Source: Mycobacterium conspicuum (GTDB lineage Bacteria; Actinomycetota; Actinomycetes; Mycobacteriales; Mycobacteriaceae). Taken from it: a DNA stretch of 64,000 nucleotides. The stretch lies in NCBI RefSeq assembly GCF_010730195.1, contig NZ_AP022613.1, positions 2,418,001-2,482,000 of the forward strand, in the 5' to 3' direction. The notes beneath the pieces are model-generated. The model saw only the letters and a list, made by a program, of their open reading frames with translations. It had not been told where the DNA came from and made no database searches. Made by a program: the position numbers and the translations under genes. Shown here one piece after another: positions 13,101-17,352 of this stretch (position 1 is the stretch's first letter; the number at the start of each line of letters is the position of its first letter).

Positions 13101-13754
13101 ATTCACCGGGTCACGGGTCACCGACAACTGTTCGACACCGTTTTCGTCTACGAGAACTACCCCACCGACGCCGCCGCGTTGTCGAGCGCGGATGGGTTGG
13201 CCATCACCGGGCTCACCAACCGCGACTACTACCACTACCCGCTGACGGTGCAGGCCTTGCCGGGCAGCGAGCTGCAGGTGCACGTCCAATATCAGGCGGA
13301 CGTGTTCGACGCGGCCGACATCGAAACGCTGATCGAGCGATTCCATCGGGTGTTGGTCGACATGACCGCCGACCCGGCGCGCCGGCTGTCACCGGTCGAC
13401 GCGCGAGACGTCGGTCGGCACGCCGGACCCGATGACTGGGGTAGCGGGATGTCGGCGGTGGCGGTACCCGAGTACCTCGGATTACCGGACTACCCCGATT
13501 ACCCCGAATACCAGGGCGTCGAGCAGATTCTCGCCGACATCTACACCCAGGTGCTGGGCGTGGACCAGGTCAAGCCCGACGAGTCGTTCTTCGACCTGGG
13601 CGGCGACTCGCTGGCCGCCATGCGGGCGATCGCCCGGATCAACGCCGCCTTAGGCGTCCAGCTCGCGCTGCCGATCCTGTTCGACGCCCCCTCGGTAAGA
13701 GGCTTGACCGAGCGGTTGAAGGTTCCCGCCGCGACCCCGGTCAGCGACCTGTAG
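1170..13754 (+). CDS. NRPS, 4194 aa, C-A-T-C-A-T-C-A-T-E-C-T
   Basis: Cytosolic multimodular peptide synthetase. Condensation domains: C1 about 2-430 (HHIVLDG 139-145), C2 about 1050-1480 (HHIAADG from 1182), C3 about 2110-2545 (from 2244), C4 about 3650-4085 (HHIVLDG from 3793). Adenylation domains have Y(L/I)IYTSGTTGTPKGV at 595, 1673 and 2736 and catalytic Lys in NGK at 937, 2002 and 3078. Carrier serines in GGDS are 994, 2056, 3132 and 4147. An E domain spans about 3185-3620 (HHLAVDG from 3303). C1 and C4 follow E domains and start LPLTPLQQGLLFH (DCL style); C2 and C3 start PLSFAQSRLWFIDQ (LCL style). By eye the A1 and A3 pocket reads D-F-W-S-V-G-M-V-H, near the threonine code; A2 (D-F-W-T-L-G-A-V-Y) is unassigned. 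There is no thioesterase or reductase, and the last module has no A domain. Start: ATG overlapping the previous gene, no good ribosome site. Product unknown. Confidence 0.93.
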   Translation: MRIADVLPLTPLQQGLLFHASTAQGDDDLYAVQLDITLSGRLDQHRLHEAVHTLVTRHPNLVARFSDKFEQPVQIIPADPDAPWRYVDLSGDGPHLDPQIEQLCAEERAAVCDIAHQAASRALLIRIADDQHRFVLTNHHIVLDGWSLPILLGEIFASYHGQWLPAAVPYRRFVAWLTGRDVDAARTAWGQVLSGFETPTLVSPPGRLASGRRGVASFRLPEQTTQAVSELARSQHTTVSTVLQAAFAQVLMWLTGQPDVAFGTTVSGRPAEVAGADSMVGLFINTVPVRAHITAATTTADLLGQLHGAHNAVLDHQHLALSEIHRVAGQDHLFDTFFVYENYPLDASALAGTDGLAVTEFIHREYNHYPLAVQAMPDSELRLRIEFDTDIFDAADVETLVGRFERVLAAMTADPQRRLSAGDVLSEAEHARLDEWGNRAALARTPGRTPMTIPAAFAAQAARIPEAVAVTFEGASLTYRELDDGADRLARLLAGRGVGPGQRVALLLPRSADAIVAMLAVSKTGATYVPIDPSVPAARMQFVLGDAAPTAAVTTAALAERLSEQNLWVVDIADPSTDGQPGAAPAGPTPDDVAYLIYTSGTTGTPKGVAIPHRNVTRLLETLDNEMGLAGQVWSQCHSLAFDFSVWEIWGALLYGGRVVVVPDPVVRSAEDLHALLVAERVTSLSQTPSAFYALQAADAAHPEQGARLALQAVVFGGEALEPQRLRTWLDHHPAAPRLINMYGITETTVHASFREIVAGDVDSAVSPIGVPLAHLGFFVLDRWLRAVPPGVVGELYVAGAGLADGYIGRAGLSSTRFVACPFGEPGTRMYRTGDLAWWGADGQLRYVGRADEQVKIRGYRIELGEIQAALNGLDGVEQAVVIAREDRPGDKRLVGYVTGTVDPASARAALGERLPTYMVPTAIVVLAAMPLTVNGKIDVRALPAPEYQDAGQYRAPTNAVEEVLAGIYGQVLGVQPPKLVGVDESFFDLGGDSLSAMRLIAAVNAALDTGLSVRAVFESPTVAQLATHIGGEEGRLDPLVPWPAEERPDVVPLSFAQSRLWFIDQFQGPSPIYNMPVALRLRGHLDAEALGAAIGDVVHRQEALRTLFPSVDGVPRQLVVPAEEADFGWEVVDATDWSEDQLAEAIDAVVSHPFDLATEIPLRARLFRLADDEHVYVAVMHHIAADGSSITPLVRDTGVAYVSRCVGQAPDWADLAVQYVDFTLWQRAQLGDIGDSDSRIAAQLAYWEDALAGMPEHLQLPTDRPYPPVADYGGATVAVDWPAELQQRIAQVALEHNATSFMLVQAALAVLLSKLSASSEVAVGFPIAGRSDPALDELVGFFVNTLVLRADLAGDPTVADVLAQVRRRSLAAYENQDVPFEVLVERLNPTRSLTHHPLVQVMLAWQNWHDRGPVDPAVGLALGDLQVTQLPLDTRTARMDVSISVAERWSEAGDPAGMSGAVEFRTDVFDAETIETLVTRLERVLVAMTTDPKQRLSSIDVLDEAERIRLDELGNRAVLTRPAPVAVSVPTLFAEQVARAPDAVAVTFDGQSMTYRELDAAADRFAHLLFGHGVRPGARVALLLDRSAQAVVAMLAALKTGAAYLAIDPALPSARMEFMLDDAAPTVVITTAELRSRLDGCDIAVIDLDAASALEPQPGIALPAAAPDDIAYLIYTSGTTGTPKGVAVTHANLAHLPESTPADLPAAQVWTQCHSYAFDFSVWEIWAALLGGGRLVVVPDCVVHSPDDFHDLLIAERVNVLTQTPSAVNALSPRGLESVAVLLGGEACTPEVVDQWAPGRVVINAYGPTEATVYAAMSAPLTAGSAGAGAAPIGSPPSTAAVFVLDEFLQPVPTGVTGELYVAGRGVAVGYLGRADLTAARFVASPFGRPGERMYRTGDLVRWRPDGQLQYLGRADEQVKIRGYRIEPGEVQAALAGLDGVEQAVVIAREDRPGDKRLVGYVTGPVEPAAARAALADRLPPYMVPSAIVMLEALPLTVNGKLDKRALPAPDYQDIGQYRAPATLTEEILTGVYSHVLGVPRVGVDDSFFDLGGDSLSAMRLIAAVNAALDTGLSVRAVFESPTVAQLAPRIGRDDARLEPLTSGSAAQRPEVIPLSFAQSRLWFIDQFQGPSPIYNLPLALRLRGHLDADALGAALTDVVGRQESLRTLFPAVEGIPRQLVVPVEHADFGWEVVDATGWSQAQLGEAIDAVVRHPFDLATEIPMRARLFRLADDDHVYVAVMHHIAADGWSVNPLVNDTAVAYASRCVGQAPGWADLAVQYVDYTLWQRAQLGDIGDSDSRIAAQLAYWEDALAGMPEHLQLPTDRPYPPVADYRGATVLVNWPAELQQRVAQVAREHNATPFMVVQAGLAVLLSALSASRDVAVGFPIAGRSDAALDELVGFFVNTLVLRVDLAGDPSVADLLAQVRRRSLAAYEHQDVPFEVLVERLKPTRSLTHHPLVQVMLAWQNFAWQDTDAAGLALGDLQVTPLPVDTRTARVDLTINLAERFSEAGEPAGIGGLVEFRTDVFDPETIDALIGRLQRVLQAMTADPERRLSSVEVLDDAELARLERWGNRPALMRQPASPLLSIPVAFAAQVERTPDALAVTFEGASMSYRELDAGANRLARVLAGRGVGPGQRVALLLPRSAEAIVAMLAVTKTGAAYVPIDPTVPAARLQFVLADAAPIAAVTTAALAERLREQNLWVLDISDIADPSTDGQPGAAPAGPTPDDVAYIIYTSGTTGTPKGVAIPHRNVTRLLDTLDVDVELAGQVWSQCHSLAFDFSVWEIWGALLYGGRLVVVPDPVVRSPEDLHALLVAEQVSVLSQTPSAFYALQTADTMQPELAGQLKLEAVVFGGEALEPQRLRGWLDNHPGSPRLINMYGITETTVHASFREIFADDANATVSPIGVPLAHLGFFVLDGWLRPVPQGVVGELYVAGAGLADGYIGRAGLTATRFVAGPFGPPGTRMYRTGDLAWWGADGQLRYVGRADEQVKIRGYRIELGEIQAALASLDGVTQAVVIVREDRPGDKRLVGYVTGTADPASARAALAERLPTYMVPAAVVVIDALPLTVNGKLDTRALPAPEYQDVDRYRAPSDAVEEVLADIYAQVLGLERVGVDESFFELGGDSILSMQVVARARAAGVLCRPRDIFVEQSVARLARVAGVVDGDADVSDEGLGPVVATPIMCWLHGVEGPVDQFNQTVLVQAPVGVTEADVLAVLQAVLDRHAMLRLRVDEDAGGWSLTVPEAGSVDARDCLRAVQTLSDEAVIEARSRLNPAAGVMLSALWVAPTAQLVLIVHHLAVDGVSWRILLEDFNIAWAQHRAGQQVVLPAPATSFSRWASLLAEHACRPEVVEQAEVWRQVAAVPAVLPAVRPDVDTFATAGQLSMELDTETTRLLLGEVPTAFHAGIHDILLIAFGLALAEFMGTRGAPIGIDVEGHGRQEDSVSPNDHTDLSRTVGWFTTKYPVALAVGGLDWAEVTAGGAALGAVIKEAKEQLRALPDGLTYGLLRYLNPDVLNLEAAQSDPPIGFNYLGRLGAAADAPGELWRLSRDGASVAAVATATPMPLMHTVELNAGTVEDEHGPQLRAGWTWAPSVLDQAQIGRLSQLWFDALVGICAHVRGGGGGLTPSDVLPARLSQQQLDELARRYDIADVLPLTPLQQGLLFHASSAHGGDDVYAVQIDIALSGPLDQHRLRDAVQTVVNRHPNLAALFSARFDEAVQIIPANPVLPWRYVDLGAAAGPDLEGEIQQVCASERAAVYDMANRPPLRVALIRTAENQHRFVLTNHHIVLDGWSLPIMLGEIFASYYGQWLPAAPSYRRYITWLAGRDRGAARAVWRDAFAGFDKPTMVGPPDRFGLGRRGAASFRVSEQTTQAVNELARSRHTTVSTVLQAAWAQLLMWLTGQHDIAFGAVVSNRPTEVTGADAMVGLLINTVPVRATVTPTTTTADLLDQLQSAHNHTIDHHHLGLSEIHRVTGHRQLFDTVFVYENYPTDAAALSSADGLAITGLTNRDYYHYPLTVQALPGSELQVHVQYQADVFDAADIETLIERFHRVLVDMTADPARRLSPVDARDVGRHAGPDDWGSGMSAVAVPEYLGLPDYPDYPEYQGVEQILADIYTQVLGVDQVKPDESFFDLGGDSLAAMRAIARINAALGVQLALPILFDAPSVRGLTERLKVPAATPVSDL
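2580..4060 (+). repeat. NRPS intragenic repeat, A1 copy
   Basis: Adenylation domain 1 is nearly identical at DNA level to adenylation domain 3 (about 8990-10450), including the substrate-pocket region. Adenylation domain 2 is clearly more divergent between pocket motifs A4 and A6. A1 and A3 are therefore expected to use the same amino acid. Confidence 0.75.
4110..5480 (+). repeat. NRPS intragenic repeat, T1-C2 copy
   Basis: The carrier 1/condensation 2 stretch is repeated with very high nucleotide similarity at about 7290-8680 (carrier 2/condensation 3). Runs of around 100 nt are almost unchanged, for example around the carrier serine and the following LDTGLSVRAVFESPTVAQLA segment, and again around the LGDIGDSDSRIAAQLAYW segment. 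This points to module duplication or recent gene conversion. Confidence 0.8.
7290..8680 (+). repeat. NRPS intragenic repeat, T2-C3 copy
   Basis: Second copy of the carrier-condensation block, partner of about 4110-5480. The offset between copies is about 3.19 kb, one module length. Confidence 0.8.
8990..10450 (+). repeat. NRPS intragenic repeat, A3 copy
   Basis: Partner of the A1 repeat at about 2580-4060, with the same predicted pocket residues. The main difference is a four-residue insertion (DISD) just before the IADPSTDGQPG segment. Confidence 0.75.
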
Positions 13755-13763
13755 GACGGGCCG

Positions 13764-14438
13764 TCACCACATGGCGGGCACCAGGCGATAGCGAACCTTC
13801 TCGGTGTACTCGCGGTATCCGTCCAACTCGTCCCGGAGCAGCTTCTCCTCGTCGCGAATGCGCCAGGCGAGCACGCTCACTCCGGGCACGACGAACACCA
13901 GTCCCCAGTAGGAACCGAGCGCCAGGGGGATGCCGATCATCATGATCACGTTGCCGGTGTACATCGGGTGGCGGACCAACCCATACAGCCCGGTGGAGAC
14001 GACCCGCTGGCCCTCCTTGACCCGGACGGTGGCGGCCGCATAGCTGTTCTGAATGACGACCGCCGCCGACACGCCGAGCCCGGCGGCGACCAGGACATCA
14101 CCGGCCAGGCAGACGGTGGTGGGCACCGGCGACCAGCCCCAGCGGTGGTCCAGCGCGCTGACCACGACCATCGCGGCCAGCGACAGGTACAGGCCGGCAA
14201 TGATCAGCTTCTGCGCGGTCCGGGTCTCCGCCGTCGGGCCACCACTCATCCGCGCTTGCAGCGCAACGGGATTCGCGCGCAGCAAGTAGATGGGGGGAAT
14301 CCAGGCCGGGATCGCGACCACCACCAGGAACACCCACGCCTGCCAGTAATGGAAGGTGCCCGCCGGAACGAACAGCATCGCGCCGAACAGAACAAACTCG
14401 ACCACGGTAAATACCACCAGCTTAGGAACGGTCTTCAC
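13764..14438 (-). CDS. isoprenylcysteine carboxyl methyltransferase-like membrane protein
   Basis: A 224-aa polytopic membrane protein of the ICMT/phospholipid-methyltransferase superfamily, which uses S-adenosylmethionine to methylate lipid or prenyl substrates. It has hydrophobic segments near the N-terminus, then the family signature region VVSTGLYGLVRHPMYTGN followed by a last membrane hairpin and a basic tail (RDEEKLLRDELDGYREYTEK). I chose the GTG at 14438 because a clear AGGAGG sits four bases before it (14443-14448); a GTG at 14459 would add seven residues. It converges on the NRPS gene with a 9-nt gap, so it may or may not serve the same pathway. The substrate cannot be told from sequence. 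Confidence 0.85.
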   Translation of the reverse strand: MKTVPKLVVFTVVEFVLFGAMLFVPAGTFHYWQAWVFLVVVAIPAWIPPIYLLRANPVALQARMSGGPTAETRTAQKLIIAGLYLSLAAMVVVSALDHRWGWSPVPTTVCLAGDVLVAAGLGVSAAVVIQNSYAAATVRVKEGQRVVSTGLYGLVRHPMYTGNVIMMIGIPLALGSYWGLVFVVPGVSVLAWRIRDEEKLLRDELDGYREYTEKVRYRLVPAMW

Positions 14439-14719
14439 CCATCCTCCTTCGTCGTCCACCGGCGCGGGGCACGACTGAAACTACCGGGTGCGGGACCGGA
14501 AATCGGTGCGAATGGGTCATTTGCCGCGCGCTGAGGGCATCATCGCGCGCGTGCGGACGCGACCGAACGCCGACGCCATGACAGGCCTGCCGTTCAATTG
14601 GCCTGGGTTAAACGCCACCAAATCGACTCGCGGCGAATATTAGGCCGCTCAGCAAAATGCGGCGGAAAGGGCTGCCGAGTTGAATCGAGTTACCCGCCGC
14701 ACAAAGCTGGTGCCGCGCT
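14439..14719. other. intergenic, nothing recognised
   Basis: Apart from the ribosome site of the methyltransferase gene I see no supported gene, RNA or mobile element here. Base composition is less GC-rich than the flanking genes around 14,580-14,660. Confidence 0.5.
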
Positions 14720-14992
14720 TTATGACGCTTGGGAGAGCCCGAGGGCCTTTACCGCCGCCAGCACCTGGCGGCCGACCGATTGTTGGTACTCACGCAGGTA
14801 TTTCTCCCGGCGCGGGTCGTCCTCCGCGATGTGGAGCGTGAGCGGATGCTGCGTCGTCCACACCGCATCCTGCGCCGCCTCGCCCACGGCTATCTCGAAG
14901 TCGGCCTCGCTCATGGTTCCCCCGGGTGGTACGCGACGCGCATCTTTACCGACAGCGAGTTCGAAACTCTCTACGAGGCTCATACGATTCAC
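14720..14992 (-). CDS. small hypothetical protein (90 aa)
   Basis: Unrecognised. The reading frame encodes a plausible soluble, helix-forming, acidic-to-mixed protein ending in a charged helix (DDPRREKYLREYQQSVGRQ) rather than the Arg/Pro-rich nonsense typical of shadow frames in this genome. Starts: GTG at 14992, ATG at 14983 (an AGG lies 9 nt before), or ATG at 14914 preceded by GGGGGAACC, which would give only 64 aa. It contains two similar phrases, FELAVGKDARR and FEIAVGEAAQD, suggesting a short internal duplication. It stands alone between two long intergenic stretches, so confidence is moderate. Confidence 0.45.
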   Translation of the reverse strand: MNRMSLVESFELAVGKDARRVPPGGTMSEADFEIAVGEAAQDAVWTTQHPLTLHIAEDDPRREKYLREYQQSVGRQVLAAVKALGLSQAS

Positions 14993-15519
14993 CTGCTTGT
15001 GTCCGGATCCCGCTTTGACGGCACTACCTGAAAAGCTGATGACGGATACCCTCGCCCTACCCAGATGAAACGTGCTTTAGCAAATAATGCCTAGCTAATC
15101 TCATTCAACGCCCGTCAAATAAATTGAGCCGTATACGTTACCCGCTTAACCTTCGTTGCATGTTTGCTCGACGGCATGAGTTTGCGACGCCAACCGACAT
15201 CCAAACGCCCGCGCGGGAGGCGTCGTCCACGACGTAACTCCCACGTCAGCCCGGGTTGGGCCGGGCGGTGGCGGGGGTCGGGCGGGCGCCTGGACGACGT
15301 CGCGTGGCGGCTTCGCCGGTGGCCCGATAATGCAGCAGATCGCTTACTCGGACAGACATTCTCCTGCTCCGCATGGAAACCCCGACAGCGGCGCGAAAGC
15401 AATCTATTGGAGTTTCCGAAACGCGCCAATATACAGGTGTGCAACAGGTAGGTTTTGACCTTGGACGGTGACCGTCGCGGGCGTCTACCACTCCGCTACG
15501 GTTTCTGGGGAGGTCAGCA
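14993..15519. other. intergenic upstream of PE_PGRS gene
   Basis: About 530 nt without a supported gene. The segment 15,040-15,150 is markedly AT-richer than the surroundings, and 15,160-15,340 is GC-rich with only Arg/Pro-rich frames that I do not believe are genes. A TACGGT hexamer about 20 nt before the PE_PGRS start could be its -10. Confidence 0.5.
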
Positions 15520-17352
15520 GTGTCTTTTGTGATCATCGCGCCGGACATCCTGGCGGCGGCGGCGAAGGAAGTGGCGGCTATCGGCTCGTCGCTCGACGCC
15601 GCTCACGCAGCGGCGGCTGCGCCGACCGGTGCGCTGGTGGCCGCGGCCGAGGACGAGGTGTCGGCGGCGATCGCCAAGTTGTTCGGCGGCTATGGTCAGC
15701 AGTTTCACGCGCTGACCTCGCAGGCGGCACTGTTTCACAGTTCGTTCGTGCAGTCGTTGACCTCGGCGGGGCACTCGTACGCGGCCGCAGAGGCGAGGAG
15801 CGCCGGCGCTTTGTCGGCTGCGAATGTTTACACGCCGATCTGGACCGCGGTGGAAGAGGCCTCTGGGACGTCGCCGCCCCCCAGGACCGATGTCTTGGCG
15901 ACCCTGATGTACGAGCTCAACCAGACCAGCGAGGCGTTCGTCGGGGAACCGCTGTTCTTTAACGGCGCCGATGGGACACAGGCCAGCCCGAACGGCCAGA
16001 ACGGCGGCTTGCTGATCGGCAACGGCGGCAACGGCTGGAACTCCACCCTTGCCGGCGTTAATGGGGGCAACGGCGGGCAGGGCGGCATCTGGGGCAACGG
16101 CGGCAACGGCGGGACCGGTGGGGCCGGTGCGACGGGTGGGAACGGCGGCGACGCGGTTTGGGCGGGCAACGGCGGCAACGGCGGGGCCGGTTTCACCTCC
16201 ACCACGTCTGGCGTGAACGGCGGTAACGGCGGGAGCGGCGGGCAGGGTGGATTCCTCTGGGGCGTGGGTGGCAACGGCGGGGCCGGTGGGAACGCCACCG
16301 ATGCGACGGGCGGTAACGGCGGAGCCGGCGGCAGCACAGGCTTCCTCCAAGGCTTAGTGTTCGGCCCGCCGCAAGGCGGCACGGGCGGGGCCGGCGGCGA
16401 CAGCCTGACCGGCCTGGGCGGCAACGGCGGTGCTGGCGGGGCCAGCTTTGAGCTCGGCGGCACCGGCGGTGCCGGCGGTAACGGCGCCATCGGTGGTAAC
16501 GGCGGCGCGGGCGGTGTTGCGTTCAACGACGGGTTCGGAAACGTCGTGGGCGGGACCGGCGGCGCGGGCGGGACCGGCACCACCGGTGCCGGCGGCGCCG
16601 GCGGCGTCGGTGGCAACGCGGTAATGGGGCCCTTCAACTTCACGGTCGACCAATTCGACGGCTTGGTCATCTACAACAACACCTGGGGTCACGCCATCGG
16701 CGGCGCCGGCGGCGCCGGCGGCATCGGCGTCACCAGCGGCGGTGCCGGGGGGGCCGGCGGTGATGCGACCAACTATCTGGCCACCGGGGTCGCCCAGGGT
16801 GGTCAGGGCGGAGCGGGCGGTGAAGCCGGCGGTGGGTCCGGCACCGGCGGCGCCGGCGGGGCCGGCGGGACCGCCACGGTTGCTACCGGCACCGGAGACG
16901 CCACCGGCGGTCAAGGGGGAACGGGCGGCATCGGCTTCAACGGGGGCGCCGGCGGTGCCGGCGGCACCGGGATCATCGGCGCAACCGGGACCGGCAGCGC
17001 CATCGGTGGCACCGGCGCGGACGGTACCGCGGGCACCGGCGGCACGGGCGGGGCCGGTGGGGCCGGCGGCAGCGCGATCATCCAAAACGGCACCAATGCG
17101 AACAACGCCGTCGCCGGCAACGGCGGGGCCGGCGCCAGCGGCACCGACGGCGGGGCCGGCGGGGCCGGCGGTGCCGCGTCGACCTCCGGAAGCGGAGCGG
17201 CCAACGCGGGCACCGGCGGCACCGGCGGGACCGCCAGCGGCGCGACGGGCATCGGCGGCGCCGGCGGCGCCGGTGGCACGGCGACCATCAATGCCGGCTC
17301 GGGTACCGCCATCGGCGGTCACGGCGGGCGGGTGGCGCGGCCAGCGGCCTGA
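15520..17352 (+). CDS. PE_PGRS family protein, N-terminal part (first frame)
   Basis: Mycobacterial PE_PGRS protein, expected to be exported by an ESX/type VII system to the cell surface. It starts at GTG 15520 behind GGGGAGG. Residues 1-95 form the PE domain (SFVIIAPDILAAAAKEVAAI); the usual Pro-Glu is Pro-Asp at 8-9. YAAAE at 87-91 fits the YxxxD/E export signal. A linker containing VGEPLFFNGADG, like the family's GxPLxGxGADG element, leads into Gly-Gly-Ala/Gly-Gly-Asn repeats from about residue 160. The frame ends artificially after GGHGG at 17352, because one G seems lost from a GGGG run near 17326-17329. Repeats of the same character continue in another frame and then in the original frame to 19788. 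The intact gene would be about 1,420 aa. Confidence 0.85.
   Translation: MSFVIIAPDILAAAAKEVAAIGSSLDAAHAAAAAPTGALVAAAEDEVSAAIAKLFGGYGQQFHALTSQAALFHSSFVQSLTSAGHSYAAAEARSAGALSAANVYTPIWTAVEEASGTSPPPRTDVLATLMYELNQTSEAFVGEPLFFNGADGTQASPNGQNGGLLIGNGGNGWNSTLAGVNGGNGGQGGIWGNGGNGGTGGAGATGGNGGDAVWAGNGGNGGAGFTSTTSGVNGGNGGSGGQGGFLWGVGGNGGAGGNATDATGGNGGAGGSTGFLQGLVFGPPQGGTGGAGGDSLTGLGGNGGAGGASFELGGTGGAGGNGAIGGNGGAGGVAFNDGFGNVVGGTGGAGGTGTTGAGGAGGVGGNAVMGPFNFTVDQFDGLVIYNNTWGHAIGGAGGAGGIGVTSGGAGGAGGDATNYLATGVAQGGQGGAGGEAGGGSGTGGAGGAGGTATVATGTGDATGGQGGTGGIGFNGGAGGAGGTGIIGATGTGSAIGGTGADGTAGTGGTGGAGGAGGSAIIQNGTNANNAVAGNGGAGASGTDGGAGGAGGAASTSGSGAANAGTGGTGGTASGATGIGGAGGAGGTATINAGSGTAIGGHGGRVARPAA

Noticed and set aside
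13600..13754. Thioesterase or reductase at the NRPS C-terminus
   Set aside because: Only about 45 residues follow the last carrier serine; no GxSxG or Rossmann domain.
14598..15068. 156-codon plus-strand frame
   Set aside because: Opposite the more protein-like minus-strand 90-aa frame; Ser/Arg/Cys-rich composition.
15115..15451. Two overlapping short frames in the gap before the PE_PGRS gene
   Set aside because: Arg-rich low-complexity translations on both strands and no ribosome site.
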